A stretch of 7,446 nt of DNA from Lentisphaeria bacterium (GTDB lineage Bacteria; Verrucomicrobiota; Lentisphaeria; Oligosphaerales; Oligosphaeraceae). This document shows positions 1 to 7,066 of this stretch, piece by piece (the stretch's first letter is position 1; the number at the start of each line of letters is the position of its first letter). The position numbers and the translations under genes are program-made. The stretch covers positions 1 through 7,446 of the forward strand of contig JAKSPA010000070.1 in NCBI GenBank assembly GCA_024405235.1, in the 5' to 3' direction. The notes under the pieces are model-generated. The model had not been told where the DNA came from, searched no databases, and saw nothing but the letters and a program-made list of their open reading frames with translations.

Positions 1-54
1 GAGCCTGACCCGCCGAAACCGAAAGAGCCTGACCCGCCGAAACCGAAAGAGCCT
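1..54 (+). repeat. 24-bp exact tandem repeat in the spacer coding region
   Basis: The unit starting GAGCCTGACCCG is present in two identical copies at 1-24 and 25-48, and a third begins with GAGCCT at 49-54 before diverging. Each copy encodes EPDPPKPK. The array reaches the window edge, so more copies may lie upstream. Exact nucleotide identity suggests recent duplication or homogenisation, and copy number could vary in frame without breaking the protein. Confidence 0.9.
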
Positions 55-585
55 GTCTCTCAGAAAGTTGAGAAACCTACAGTCAAGAAGCCAAGCATAG
101 AAGACCGTCTGAAGAACGCGAAGGTAACGCAGCCAAAACCCGTAACGCCACCAAAGACGAACAATGCGGCAAAAGACATTTCAAAGCGACTGGAGAACAT
201 GCAGAAGAATTCTTCCGCCACCATATCCAGAAGCGCCGCCAATCCAAACGGCCTGCCTGCCGCTCAACTGAGTGCATACCAGAACTACCTTGCAGGATGT
301 CTGGAACCCGAAATGCAACGCGTTTGGGACGCGTGCGGACCAGACAGACTGCCAAATCCGCCTAAACCCGTCATGGTCAGCCTGATCGTATCGCCCGCGG
401 GACGCGTGATTTCGGGCTTCGTAAAAGAAGCCTCCGACAACGAGTTGATGAACAAATGCGCGAAAGCCCTCTTGGAAAAGATGAAGACCGTCAGCCTGCA
501 GCCGTTTTCCAAAACGGGACTGCCGACGAACGCGTCGCTGACCTTCCAAGTCTATCTCAACTACAAGACGGGCACTTCCAAGTAA
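1..585 (+). CDS. TolA/TonB-like periplasm-spanning protein, C-terminal part (5' end outside window)
   Basis: The reading frame is open from the first base and ends with TAA at 583-585, giving 194 residues without the start. An internal ATG at 199 is not the likely start, because the upstream in-frame sequence is a typical spacer. Residues 1-56 are rich in Pro, Lys and Glu, beginning with two exact copies of EPDPPKPK. A charged linker follows, then a compact domain at about residues 92-190. Its pattern is a helix (AYQNYL), a hydrophobic strand followed by G-R-V (VSLIVSPAGRVISG), an A-K-A-L-L helix and a final strand (LTFQVYLNY). That order resembles TonB/TolA C-terminal domains. Such proteins are anchored in the inner membrane and reach across the periplasm to outer-membrane partners, powered by ExbB/ExbD or TolQ/TolR. 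The anchor and any such partners would lie upstream and are not visible. Three Cys (residues 100, 112 and one before the last helix) could form a disulfide, as in some TolA domains. TolA versus TonB is not decided. Confidence 0.72.
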   Translation, partial: EPDPPKPKEPDPPKPKEPVSQKVEKPTVKKPSIEDRLKNAKVTQPKPVTPPKTNNAAKDISKRLENMQKNSSATISRSAANPNGLPAAQLSAYQNYLAGCLEPEMQRVWDACGPDRLPNPPKPVMVSLIVSPAGRVISGFVKEASDNELMNKCAKALLEKMKTVSLQPFSKTGLPTNASLTFQVYLNYKTGTSK

Positions 586-600
586 TTGCAGATTTCCATA

Positions 601-1383
601 ATGTCAACGGAAGATTTCAAAATTCATGATGGTCTTATGATAAAGGTCATCGGACGTCTCAAGGAGGAGCTTCTGCCTCTTCTGGAGAAATACAGCGTCA
701 GGATTCTTGACGACTCAGACAAAAGCGTTACTCCTGAACTAATCGTCACATACGGTGGCGACGGAACGCTTCTCGGAGCGGAGCGTGATTTTCCAGGCAT
801 TCCGAAACTGCCGCTTAGAGACAGAACACACAATCCACGATGCGGTCTTCACTCCGAAAAGCAATGCCTTGACGCCTTCTTCAACGGCGAAATGCGATGC
901 GATTCGCTTTGCAAACTACAGGCGACGTCTTGCCATGACGGCAAAACACTCACGGCTCTTAACGACATCGTCGTCTCCCGTCAGGTTCATCCGCTAGGCG
1001 CAATCAGATACAGAGTCCGTCAGAATGGCGAAATACTTCAACCGCAAGTAATTGCAGACGCGCTTGTCATTGCCACGCCGTATGGCTCTACTGGCTATTT
1101 CCACAGCATCACAAGAGGCAATTTCCAGAACGGAATCGGTCTTGCATTCAGCAACGCAATGGAAGGGCAGCTCTTCCAGATCATTCCTGAATCCGACAGG
1201 CTTGAAATCGAAATACTGCGTGGCCCTGCAATCGTCCAGGCAGGCAACAATCCAGACAGCTTCACTCTCGTTGACGGACAGACACTCGCAGTCTCCAAAG
1301 CGCCTGTCCGTGCAACAATATTCGGTCTTGACGCATTCAGATGCAGAACATGCTTTCTGCTCAGAAACGACGCAGCCAAATAG
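601..1383 (+). CDS. nadK: NAD(+) kinase, divergent
   Basis: Predicted to phosphorylate NAD to NADP in the cytoplasm using ATP or polyphosphate. The 260-residue product carries the NAD kinase signatures. GGDGTLL is at residues 52-58, with Asp54 as the expected catalytic residue. LND is at 120-122 where the family usually has NE. TPYGSTGY is at 159-166, replacing TPTGSTAY, and VDGQ is at 224-227. The region after GGDGT reads PGIPKLPLRD instead of the usual G-[VI]-N-x-G-x-[LV]-G-F-[LM], and the usual P-H-S-L segment is not recognisable. The N-terminus is shorter than in most homologues, which are often 270-300 residues. ATG 601 was chosen over the in-frame TTG at 586, which directly abuts the upstream stop; neither has a Shine-Dalgarno sequence. 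There are seven Cys, including CxxC at 248-251. It lies 15 bp after the TolA/TonB-like gene and 39 bp before plsY. A related diacylglycerol or sphingosine kinase-type fold is a less likely alternative. Confidence 0.85.
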   Translation: MSTEDFKIHDGLMIKVIGRLKEELLPLLEKYSVRILDDSDKSVTPELIVTYGGDGTLLGAERDFPGIPKLPLRDRTHNPRCGLHSEKQCLDAFFNGEMRCDSLCKLQATSCHDGKTLTALNDIVVSRQVHPLGAIRYRVRQNGEILQPQVIADALVIATPYGSTGYFHSITRGNFQNGIGLAFSNAMEGQLFQIIPESDRLEIEILRGPAIVQAGNNPDSFTLVDGQTLAVSKAPVRATIFGLDAFRCRTCFLLRNDAAK

Positions 1384-1422
1384 CAGAATTTTCCAAAATC
1401 ACCTCACACGAATTCACTGACA

Positions 1423-2085
1423 ATGGAACAACCATCCTTCATCTACGCACTGACCGCCGTATTCCTGCTGGGCTATCTGCTTGGCAGCGTCCCGTGGGGA
1501 CTGCTTATCGGATTTCTCAACGGCGTGGACATACGCACAAAAGGAAGCAAAAACATCGGCTCCACAAACGTGACTAGAATTCTCGGCGGCGCCTGGGGAA
1601 AAATATGCTTCGCGCTGGATTTTCTCAAAGGCTATCTCGGAGTGATTCTAGGCCTCTGGCTCGCCCATAAAATGGGTTACCAGGGCGATTCAATAGCAAA
1701 AATCTGGGGCGGCGCCGGAGCGCTTCTCGGACACATCTTCCCATTCTGGCTTCGCTTCAAGGGAGGCAAAGGCGTCGCCACCGGCGCGGGACTCGCCTTC
1801 GCAATGGCCTTCTGGCCGATTGTACTGGCGCTCTTGATTTGGATTTTCCTTGAAAAGAAAACGCATATCGTCGCAATCGCCAGTCTTGGAGCAGCGGCGG
1901 CGCTGGCCCTGCTGGTTGTCCTCTTCCACCTTTGCGGATGGGAATACATCGGCTGGCCCGTCATCATTCTAATCTGGCTCATGGTGGCAATCGTCTTCTA
2001 CCGCCATAAGGAAAATATCCAACGACTAATGGCCGGCAAGGAGAACTCCTTCAAGAAACCAGCCGCCACTAAAAAAATCAAATAA
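1423..2085 (+). CDS. plsY: Acyl-phosphate:glycerol-3-phosphate acyltransferase PlsY
   Basis: This inner-membrane enzyme transfers an acyl chain from acyl-phosphate to the sn-1 position of glycerol 3-phosphate, making lysophosphatidate as the first step of phospholipid synthesis; acyl-phosphate is normally supplied by PlsX, which is not in the window. The 220-residue protein has the PlsY motifs in order. These are LLGSVPWG at 19-26, KGSKNIGSTNVTR at 40-52, LDFLKG at 65-70, GHIFPFWLRFKGGKGVAT at 103-120, and YRHKENIQRL with a following G-K-E at 193-207. Hydrophobic segments lie at about 7-31, 62-82, 95-110, 122-143, 147-170 and 176-192. The Lys-rich tail KKPAATKKIK makes it slightly longer than the usual ~200 residues. 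ATG 1423 places the first membrane segment correctly, although no Shine-Dalgarno sequence precedes it. Confidence 0.96.
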   Translation: MEQPSFIYALTAVFLLGYLLGSVPWGLLIGFLNGVDIRTKGSKNIGSTNVTRILGGAWGKICFALDFLKGYLGVILGLWLAHKMGYQGDSIAKIWGGAGALLGHIFPFWLRFKGGKGVATGAGLAFAMAFWPIVLALLIWIFLEKKTHIVAIASLGAAAALALLVVLFHLCGWEYIGWPVIILIWLMVAIVFYRHKENIQRLMAGKENSFKKPAATKKIK

Positions 2086-2121
2086 CCCACCATTTTCTGT
2101 CACCTAAACAAGCAACCAATC

Positions 2122-2144
2122 GGAATGGCCCAAAATTCCATTCC
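2122..2144 (+). other. Short inverted repeat (possible hairpin) in the plsY-lysS gap
   Basis: GGAATGG at 2122-2128 is perfectly complementary to CCATTCC at 2138-2144, leaving a 9-nt loop. The structure ends 13 nt before the chosen lysS ATG at 2158. It has no following T-run, so an intrinsic terminator is unlikely. In RNA it could form a small stem near the lysS ribosome-binding region. It contains the alternative ATG at 2125, which argues mildly for the start at 2158. With 7 bp, chance is a real possibility. Confidence 0.4.
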
Positions 2145-2157
2145 ATCTTACACCATC

Positions 2158-3675
2158 ATGTCTGACGAAAACAATCTGCAGGAAAATGCCGCGGAAAGCG
2201 CGAACGTAATTGCACAGAGACGTGCCAAAGTGGACGCCATGCGTGCGGAAGGAAAGAATCTCTATGGACACCGCGTGGACGGTCTGGTCAGTTCCGCCGA
2301 TGTCAAGAAGGCGCATCCGACGCCTCCCCCAGAAGGAGAGACCATGCCGGCCGACGTGCCGACATACAGACTCGCAGGAAGACTCATGGCGAAACGCGTC
2401 ATGGGAAAGAGCCTTTTCGCGAATCTCATGGACGGCGCAGGCAGAATTCAACTCTATCTCCAGCGTCCTGAAATCGGCGATGAGAACTATGCCGCATTCA
2501 AGGCCCTTGATATCGGCGACATCATTACCGTCGACGGCACACCGTTCTTCACACGCACAGGCGAGCTTTCCATTCATGTCAAATCATACGAACTGCTCTC
2601 CAAGAGCCTCCTGCCGCTGCCTGAGAAATTCCATGGCCTGCAGGATATGGAGCAGCGCTATCGTCAGCGCTATCTAGACATGATCGTCAACGAGAGTTCC
2701 CGCAATGTATTGGCCATGCGTTCGAAGATTGTCAGCGAATGCAGGAAGTTTTTGGAGAACCGTGGTTTCATGGAAGTCGAAACGCCGATCCTTCAGACGC
2801 TTGCAGGCGGTGCTGCCGCTCGTCCGTTCAAGACACACTTCAATGCGCTTGACATCCCGATGTACATGCGCATCGCGCCTGAGCTGTACCTCAAGCGTCT
2901 AATCGTCGGCGGTTTCGAGCGTGTCTTTGAAATCGGCCGCGACTTCCGCAACGAAGGAATGGACCACAAACACAACCCTGAATTCACGGTTCTGGAGCTC
3001 TACCAGGCCTATTCCGACTGCCAGGGCATGATGGAAATCATGGAATCGCCCATCACCACCGTGGCACAGAACACAATCGGATCCCTCATCATCAAGCGCG
3101 AAGACAAACCGGACAACAATCTCGAACGCCCATGGCGCCGTGCCACATTCCATGAACTTCTCGTCGAGAAGATGGGTGCCGACTGGTGGGATCTCTCCGT
3201 CGAAGTCCAGCGCCAGAAAGCAAAGGATCTCGGCCTTGAAATAGAAGACGACATGGACTCCTTCCATGTCTCGCACGAAATCTACGACCGTCTCATCGAA
3301 GATACGCTGATCCAGCCGACCTTCGTCACGCGCCTTCCCGCATATCTGGTTCCGCTTGCAAAACGCTGCCCGGACAATCCGGAGCTTGTCGATGTTTACG
3401 AACTGGAGATCGATGGACGCGAGATGTGCCCAGGCTACACTGAACTCAACGATCCGATCGACCAGCGCTCGCGCTTCAATGCGCAACTTATCGGCCGCGC
3501 CGATCAGGAAGGCGAAGTCGAACGCATCGACGAAGATTTCATCACCGCTCTGGAATACGGCATGCCGCCCACCGGCGGTCTCGGCCTCGGCATCGACCGT
3601 CTCGTCATGCTGCTCACGGGCACCGAATCCATCCGCGATGTCATTCTCTTCCCGACAATGAAGCCGAAGAACTGA
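2158..3675 (+). CDS. lysS: Lysyl-tRNA synthetase, class II
   Basis: Charges tRNA-Lys with lysine in the cytoplasm. The 505-residue product matches the usual bacterial LysRS length. An N-terminal helix comes first (RRAKVDAMRAEG), then an OB-fold anticodon-binding domain at about 65-145 (YRLAGRLMAKR, GRIQLYLQR). The catalytic domain shows motif 1 around FMEVETPILQ. Motif 2 is F-R-N-E-G-M-D at 263-269, followed by HKHNPEFTVLE. Motif 3 is GGLGLGIDRL at 473-482, with Arg481. The lysine pocket is atypical: EMCPGYTELNDP at 422-433 has Pro425 where most LysRS have Asn, and LVPLAKR replaces the usual V-S-P-L-A-[KR]-R. ATG 2158 was preferred because an in-frame ATG at 2125 would add an unconserved Ser/Pro-rich stretch and lies in an inverted repeat. 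Neither start has a clear Shine-Dalgarno sequence. A GenX/EpmA-type paralogue is excluded by the full-length OB domain. Confidence 0.96.
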   Translation: MSDENNLQENAAESANVIAQRRAKVDAMRAEGKNLYGHRVDGLVSSADVKKAHPTPPPEGETMPADVPTYRLAGRLMAKRVMGKSLFANLMDGAGRIQLYLQRPEIGDENYAAFKALDIGDIITVDGTPFFTRTGELSIHVKSYELLSKSLLPLPEKFHGLQDMEQRYRQRYLDMIVNESSRNVLAMRSKIVSECRKFLENRGFMEVETPILQTLAGGAAARPFKTHFNALDIPMYMRIAPELYLKRLIVGGFERVFEIGRDFRNEGMDHKHNPEFTVLELYQAYSDCQGMMEIMESPITTVAQNTIGSLIIKREDKPDNNLERPWRRATFHELLVEKMGADWWDLSVEVQRQKAKDLGLEIEDDMDSFHVSHEIYDRLIEDTLIQPTFVTRLPAYLVPLAKRCPDNPELVDVYELEIDGREMCPGYTELNDPIDQRSRFNAQLIGRADQEGEVERIDEDFITALEYGMPPTGGLGLGIDRLVMLLTGTESIRDVILFPTMKPKN

Positions 3676-3690
3676 TAACGGATTTACGCC

Positions 3691-5733
3691 GTGTCTTCCG
3701 AAATTCTGGACAATCTAACCGAACCGCAATTGGCGGCCGTCACGCATAAGGACGGCCCCATGCTCGTCATCGCAGGAGCAGGCAGCGGCAAGACGCGCGT
3801 CGTCACACGACGCATCGCTTGGCTCATCAGCCAGGGCGTCTGGCCAAGCCAGATTCTTGCGATGACGTTCACGAACAAGGCCGCGAGAGAAATGCGCGAA
3901 CGCGTGGCGGCCCTTGTCGGACAGGCGCCGCAGAACATCGGCACATTCCATGGCTGCTGCGCCAGATTTCTCAGAAGAGATATAGACAAACTGGATTGCG
4001 GACGCACAAGAGATTTCACAATCTATGACGACGGCGACCAGAAATCCATAATCAAGGCCATTATCACGGAAAAACGCGACCTGCCCAAAGGCGTGACGCC
4101 ATCTTTCGTCGCGCAATTCATCAGCAACGTCAAGAACGGAGACGCGCCCTACGAGACGGTTGCCGTGGAAATGGAATGTCCCTGCAGCGTCAAAGACATC
4201 ATCGAACTTGCGCAGGATTACGAAAAACGTCTAATCGCATGCAATGCCGTCGATTTCGACGATCTGCTCCGTCTGACGGTCGATCTGCTCAGAAAGGTTC
4301 CAGGCATGCGGGACATATACCACAACCGCTTCAGATATCTTCTGATCGACGAATACCAGGACACGAACCACCTGCAGTATGAACTAATGAAACTGCTTGT
4401 GAACGAACAGCAGAATGTCCACGTCACAGGCGATCCAGATCAGTCGATATACTCCTGGCGTGGCGCCGACTATCACAATATCATGTCCTTCGGCAGCGAT
4501 TTTCCGCAGGCAAAAATCATCAAGCTGGAGCAGAATTATCGATCCACTCCATCCATCCTTAATGCGGCGAACGAACTCATCAAAAACAATTCGCACCGTT
4601 TCGACAAGAACCTCTTTACGGAAAATCCAGACGGCGTTCAGGTCGCCGATCTTCTGACGGAGAACGACCGTTCCGAAGCCGAATGGATACGTCGAAAAAT
4701 CGCCGGAGCGCATGCTCACGGCCATCCATGGCGCAACTTTGCCATTTTCTACCGCACGAACGCTCAGTCGCGAACCTTTGAAGAAGAGTTCATTCATTAC
4801 GGAATTCCATATCAGCTCATGGGCGGCGTACGCTTCTACGACCGCAAGGAAATTCGCGACTTTCTTGCGCTTCTGCGGCTAAAGGTCAATCCATGCGACC
4901 AGCAGGCCTTCCTGCGAGTCGTGGAAAACTTCCCTCAGTGCAATGGCATTGGACACGTTACCATGAACAGCATCATCCGGCAGGCGGAGGAATCCGGAAG
5001 GCCGCTTCTGGAATTTCTGTCCAGCCAGCAGTTCCGCGATTCTCAAAAAGGGAACTCCACGAAGGCGCATCGCCTGAGAATCCTCTCCAACTGGCTTGAT
5101 CTCATCGTAAAGCAACCGGTCACGCCCGTGCTTGATGCCGTGGCAGGAATAGAAAAAGCGTCTGATTTCATTGAAAATCTTCAGAAGCAATACGGCACGG
5201 AAAACCTTTCCGCACGAAAGGAGAACATGGAAAGCTTCATAAGCCGCGCCGCCGATTTCACGAAGAACTATCCAGAAGCATCTCTGGCAGACTATCTGGA
5301 GGACGTCGCGCTCGTGGCTGATGTCGATGCACACGATCCCGAAGCCGACAGCGTGGTGCTGATGACTCTGCATTCCTCAAAAGGCCTTGAGTTCCCATGC
5401 GTTTTCATCGCAGGCTGCGAAGACGGCCTGCTGCCACACAGCCTCTCTTGCGATCGTCCGTCGGAAGAAGATATCGAAGAGGAAAGAAGACTCTTCTATG
5501 TCGGAATCACACGCGCGAAACGCGCCGCATATCTCACGCATGTCAAAATACGCTTCCGCAGAGGCATGCTCACAGCAGCCGATCCAAGCCCCTTCCTCGG
5601 AGAGATTCCAGAAGGACTGCGCAAACGCATCGAATACAAAGACGGCATCGAGCGCATAAGAACGCGTGACTACTACGACACTCCCTATATTCCGCCACCG
5701 AAAAAAAATCATGGTCTCCGATGGAGCTACTAG
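3691..5733 (+). CDS. UvrD/Rep/PcrA-family superfamily 1A DNA helicase
   Basis: An ATP-driven 3'-5' DNA translocase of the kind used in nucleotide excision repair, mismatch repair and replication restart. All helicase motifs are present in the 680-residue product. Q-motif residues EPQLAAV are at 11-17 and Walker A GAGSGKT at 29-35. Motif Ia is AMTFTNKAAREM at 57-68. Walker B LLIDEYQD is at 217-224 and motif III VTGDPDQSIYSWRGA at 245-259. Motif IV is LEQNYRST at 279-286, motif V TLHSSKGLEFP at 559-569, and motif VI EERRLFYVGITRAKR at 597-611. Translation starts at GTG 3691, 15 bp after lysS; a GGA at 3680-3682 gives a weak ribosome site. After motif VI only about 69 residues remain, so the C-terminal Tudor-like domain of PcrA/UvrD (usually 720-740 residues) seems absent and the length is nearer to Rep. 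The sequence alone does not separate UvrD, PcrA and Rep, so no symbol is given. Confidence 0.95.
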   Translation: MSSEILDNLTEPQLAAVTHKDGPMLVIAGAGSGKTRVVTRRIAWLISQGVWPSQILAMTFTNKAAREMRERVAALVGQAPQNIGTFHGCCARFLRRDIDKLDCGRTRDFTIYDDGDQKSIIKAIITEKRDLPKGVTPSFVAQFISNVKNGDAPYETVAVEMECPCSVKDIIELAQDYEKRLIACNAVDFDDLLRLTVDLLRKVPGMRDIYHNRFRYLLIDEYQDTNHLQYELMKLLVNEQQNVHVTGDPDQSIYSWRGADYHNIMSFGSDFPQAKIIKLEQNYRSTPSILNAANELIKNNSHRFDKNLFTENPDGVQVADLLTENDRSEAEWIRRKIAGAHAHGHPWRNFAIFYRTNAQSRTFEEEFIHYGIPYQLMGGVRFYDRKEIRDFLALLRLKVNPCDQQAFLRVVENFPQCNGIGHVTMNSIIRQAEESGRPLLEFLSSQQFRDSQKGNSTKAHRLRILSNWLDLIVKQPVTPVLDAVAGIEKASDFIENLQKQYGTENLSARKENMESFISRAADFTKNYPEASLADYLEDVALVADVDAHDPEADSVVLMTLHSSKGLEFPCVFIAGCEDGLLPHSLSCDRPSEEDIEEERRLFYVGITRAKRAAYLTHVKIRFRRGMLTAADPSPFLGEIPEGLRKRIEYKDGIERIRTRDYYDTPYIPPPKKNHGLRWSY

Positions 5734-5739
5734 CAGAAA

Positions 5740-7032
5740 ATGAAAGCTATTGAAATCATTGGAAGACAGCGCGCATGGGGGAATCTCCAGATAGACGGCA
5801 ACAAGAATGCCGCCCTGCCCATGATCGCGGCAGCATTGCTCACGAAAGACACCGTGGTTCTTAGAAACGTCCCGCGGATTCTCGATGTCCTGAACATGCT
5901 TTCCATCGCGCAGAATCTCGGCGCAAAGGTGCGCTGGTTGACAGACAGCGCGGTGGAAATAACGGCGGACGCGCTCTCTGGCGACACGCCAGACGAGGCA
6001 CTTTGCCACGCAGTGCGCACATCGCTCCTCTTCGGAGGGCCACTGGCAGTCCGCCTTGGCGAGGCTCATATCACACGGCCCGGCGGCGATGTGATCGGAC
6101 GACGCCGACTGGATACGCATTTCTATGGGCTTGGAAAACTAGGCATCGCCTGCACACCAAAGGACGGTGCATACCATTTCCGCAAAAACAGTTCCGTGTT
6201 CGCCGCCTCAACGCTTTTCCTTGACGAAGCAAGCGTAACCGCCACAGAACACATCATGATGACCGCCGTCCTTGCGCCAGGCGTAACCACAATACGCAAT
6301 GCCGCATGCGAACCGCACGTGACGCAACTCGCGCAGCTGCTTATATCCATGGGCGCGAAAATAGAAGGCGTGGAAACGAACATCCTCACAATCGAAGGCG
6401 TGAAGGAACTGCACGGCACTGAATTCGACATCGGCGCCGACCACGTGAATGTCGCAAGCTTTCTGACGCTCGTAGCCGCAACTGGCGGCGAAATAGAGCT
6501 CACGGGAAACATCATCCCGCACGATTATTGGATGACACGGCGCGTTTTCGAACGCATGGGTTGCTACATCACGCTGGAACCAGGCAGGATTTTCCTGAAG
6601 CAGGACGCCCCGCTGCAAATACACAACGATCTCGACGGCACGATGCCTGTCATCTCCGACGGACCATGGCCGCAATTTCCATCGGACATGATGAGCTGCC
6701 TCATCGTTGCAGCGACACCGGCCCAGGGGAGTGTCCTCTTCTTTGAAAAAATGTTCGAAAGCAGAATCTATTTCGTCGATAGATTGATTGCAATGGGAGC
6801 GAACGCCGTCATCTGCGACCCGCATCGCGCAGTCATATCGGGCCCAAGCACGCTTCACGGCGCAGAGTTGATTTCTCCGGACATCCGCGCTGGAATGGCG
6901 CTTGTCATTGCCGCATGCTGCGCACAGGGGAAATCATTGATCCGCAATGCCGACATGATATACAGAGGATACTCCCACTTCACACAATCCTTGAAAAATC
7001 TTCACATCACCCTTTCCGAATTAGACATCTGA
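5740..7032 (+). CDS. murA: UDP-N-acetylglucosamine 1-carboxyvinyltransferase MurA, Asp-type active site
   Basis: Transfers enolpyruvate from phosphoenolpyruvate to UDP-GlcNAc, the first committed step of peptidoglycan synthesis, in the cytoplasm. The 430-residue protein has the two-domain inverse beta-barrel family pattern. Visible active-site residues, with E. coli equivalents in brackets, are Lys22-Asn23 in GNKNAALP (K22, N23), Arg93 in AVRTS (R91), Arg122 in IGRRR (R120), Asp316 in FPSDM (D305), Arg342 in FESR (R331), Arg383 in DIRAG (R371) and Arg409 in YRGY (R397). The loop that normally reads GGCxIGxRPxD is GGDVIGRRRLD, so Asp117 (codon 6088-6090) takes the place of the general-acid Cys115, which is the residue alkylated by fosfomycin. 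The gene starts 6 bp after the helicase stop; GGAG at 5723-5726 is 13 nt from ATG, farther than usual. The catalytic set argues for MurA over EPSP synthase (AroA). Confidence 0.94.
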   Translation: MKAIEIIGRQRAWGNLQIDGNKNAALPMIAAALLTKDTVVLRNVPRILDVLNMLSIAQNLGAKVRWLTDSAVEITADALSGDTPDEALCHAVRTSLLFGGPLAVRLGEAHITRPGGDVIGRRRLDTHFYGLGKLGIACTPKDGAYHFRKNSSVFAASTLFLDEASVTATEHIMMTAVLAPGVTTIRNAACEPHVTQLAQLLISMGAKIEGVETNILTIEGVKELHGTEFDIGADHVNVASFLTLVAATGGEIELTGNIIPHDYWMTRRVFERMGCYITLEPGRIFLKQDAPLQIHNDLDGTMPVISDGPWPQFPSDMMSCLIVAATPAQGSVLFFEKMFESRIYFVDRLIAMGANAVICDPHRAVISGPSTLHGAELISPDIRAGMALVIAACCAQGKSLIRNADMIYRGYSHFTQSLKNLHITLSELDI

Positions 7033-7066
7033 TCTCAACAACAGAGACGGAATTCACAAAACGAAA

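Noticed and set aside
586..600. TTG 586 as the nadK start, directly abutting the upstream stop
   Set aside because: It would add only QISI-type residues before the ATG at 601, without an SD sequence or gain of a conserved motif. ATG 601 is simpler, although coupling from the upstream gene is not excluded.
1384..1422. ATTTTCCAAAAT palindrome-like sequence after nadK as a terminator or operator
   Set aside because: It is only 5 bp of A/T pairing with a 2-nt gap and no T-run; it is expected by chance.
2125..2157. ATG 2125 as the lysS start
   Set aside because: The added 11 residues (MAQNSIPSYTI) look unlike LysRS N-termini and lie in an inverted repeat. The MSDENN start at 2158 is more typical.
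2899..3486. 195-residue open frame on the - strand inside lysS
   Set aside because: It lies wholly opposite conserved LysRS catalytic sequence and has no domain pattern or ribosome site of its own.
5701..5708. Run of eight A near the end of the helicase gene as a programmed slippage site
   Set aside because: A shifted frame would add only about 15 residues running into the murA start, with no conserved sequence. The normal frame ends cleanly 6 bp before murA.
5377..6120. 247-residue open frame on the - strand across the helicase/murA junction
   Set aside because: It is antisense to two strongly conserved genes, shows no recognisable family pattern, and is explained by the codon composition of the real genes.
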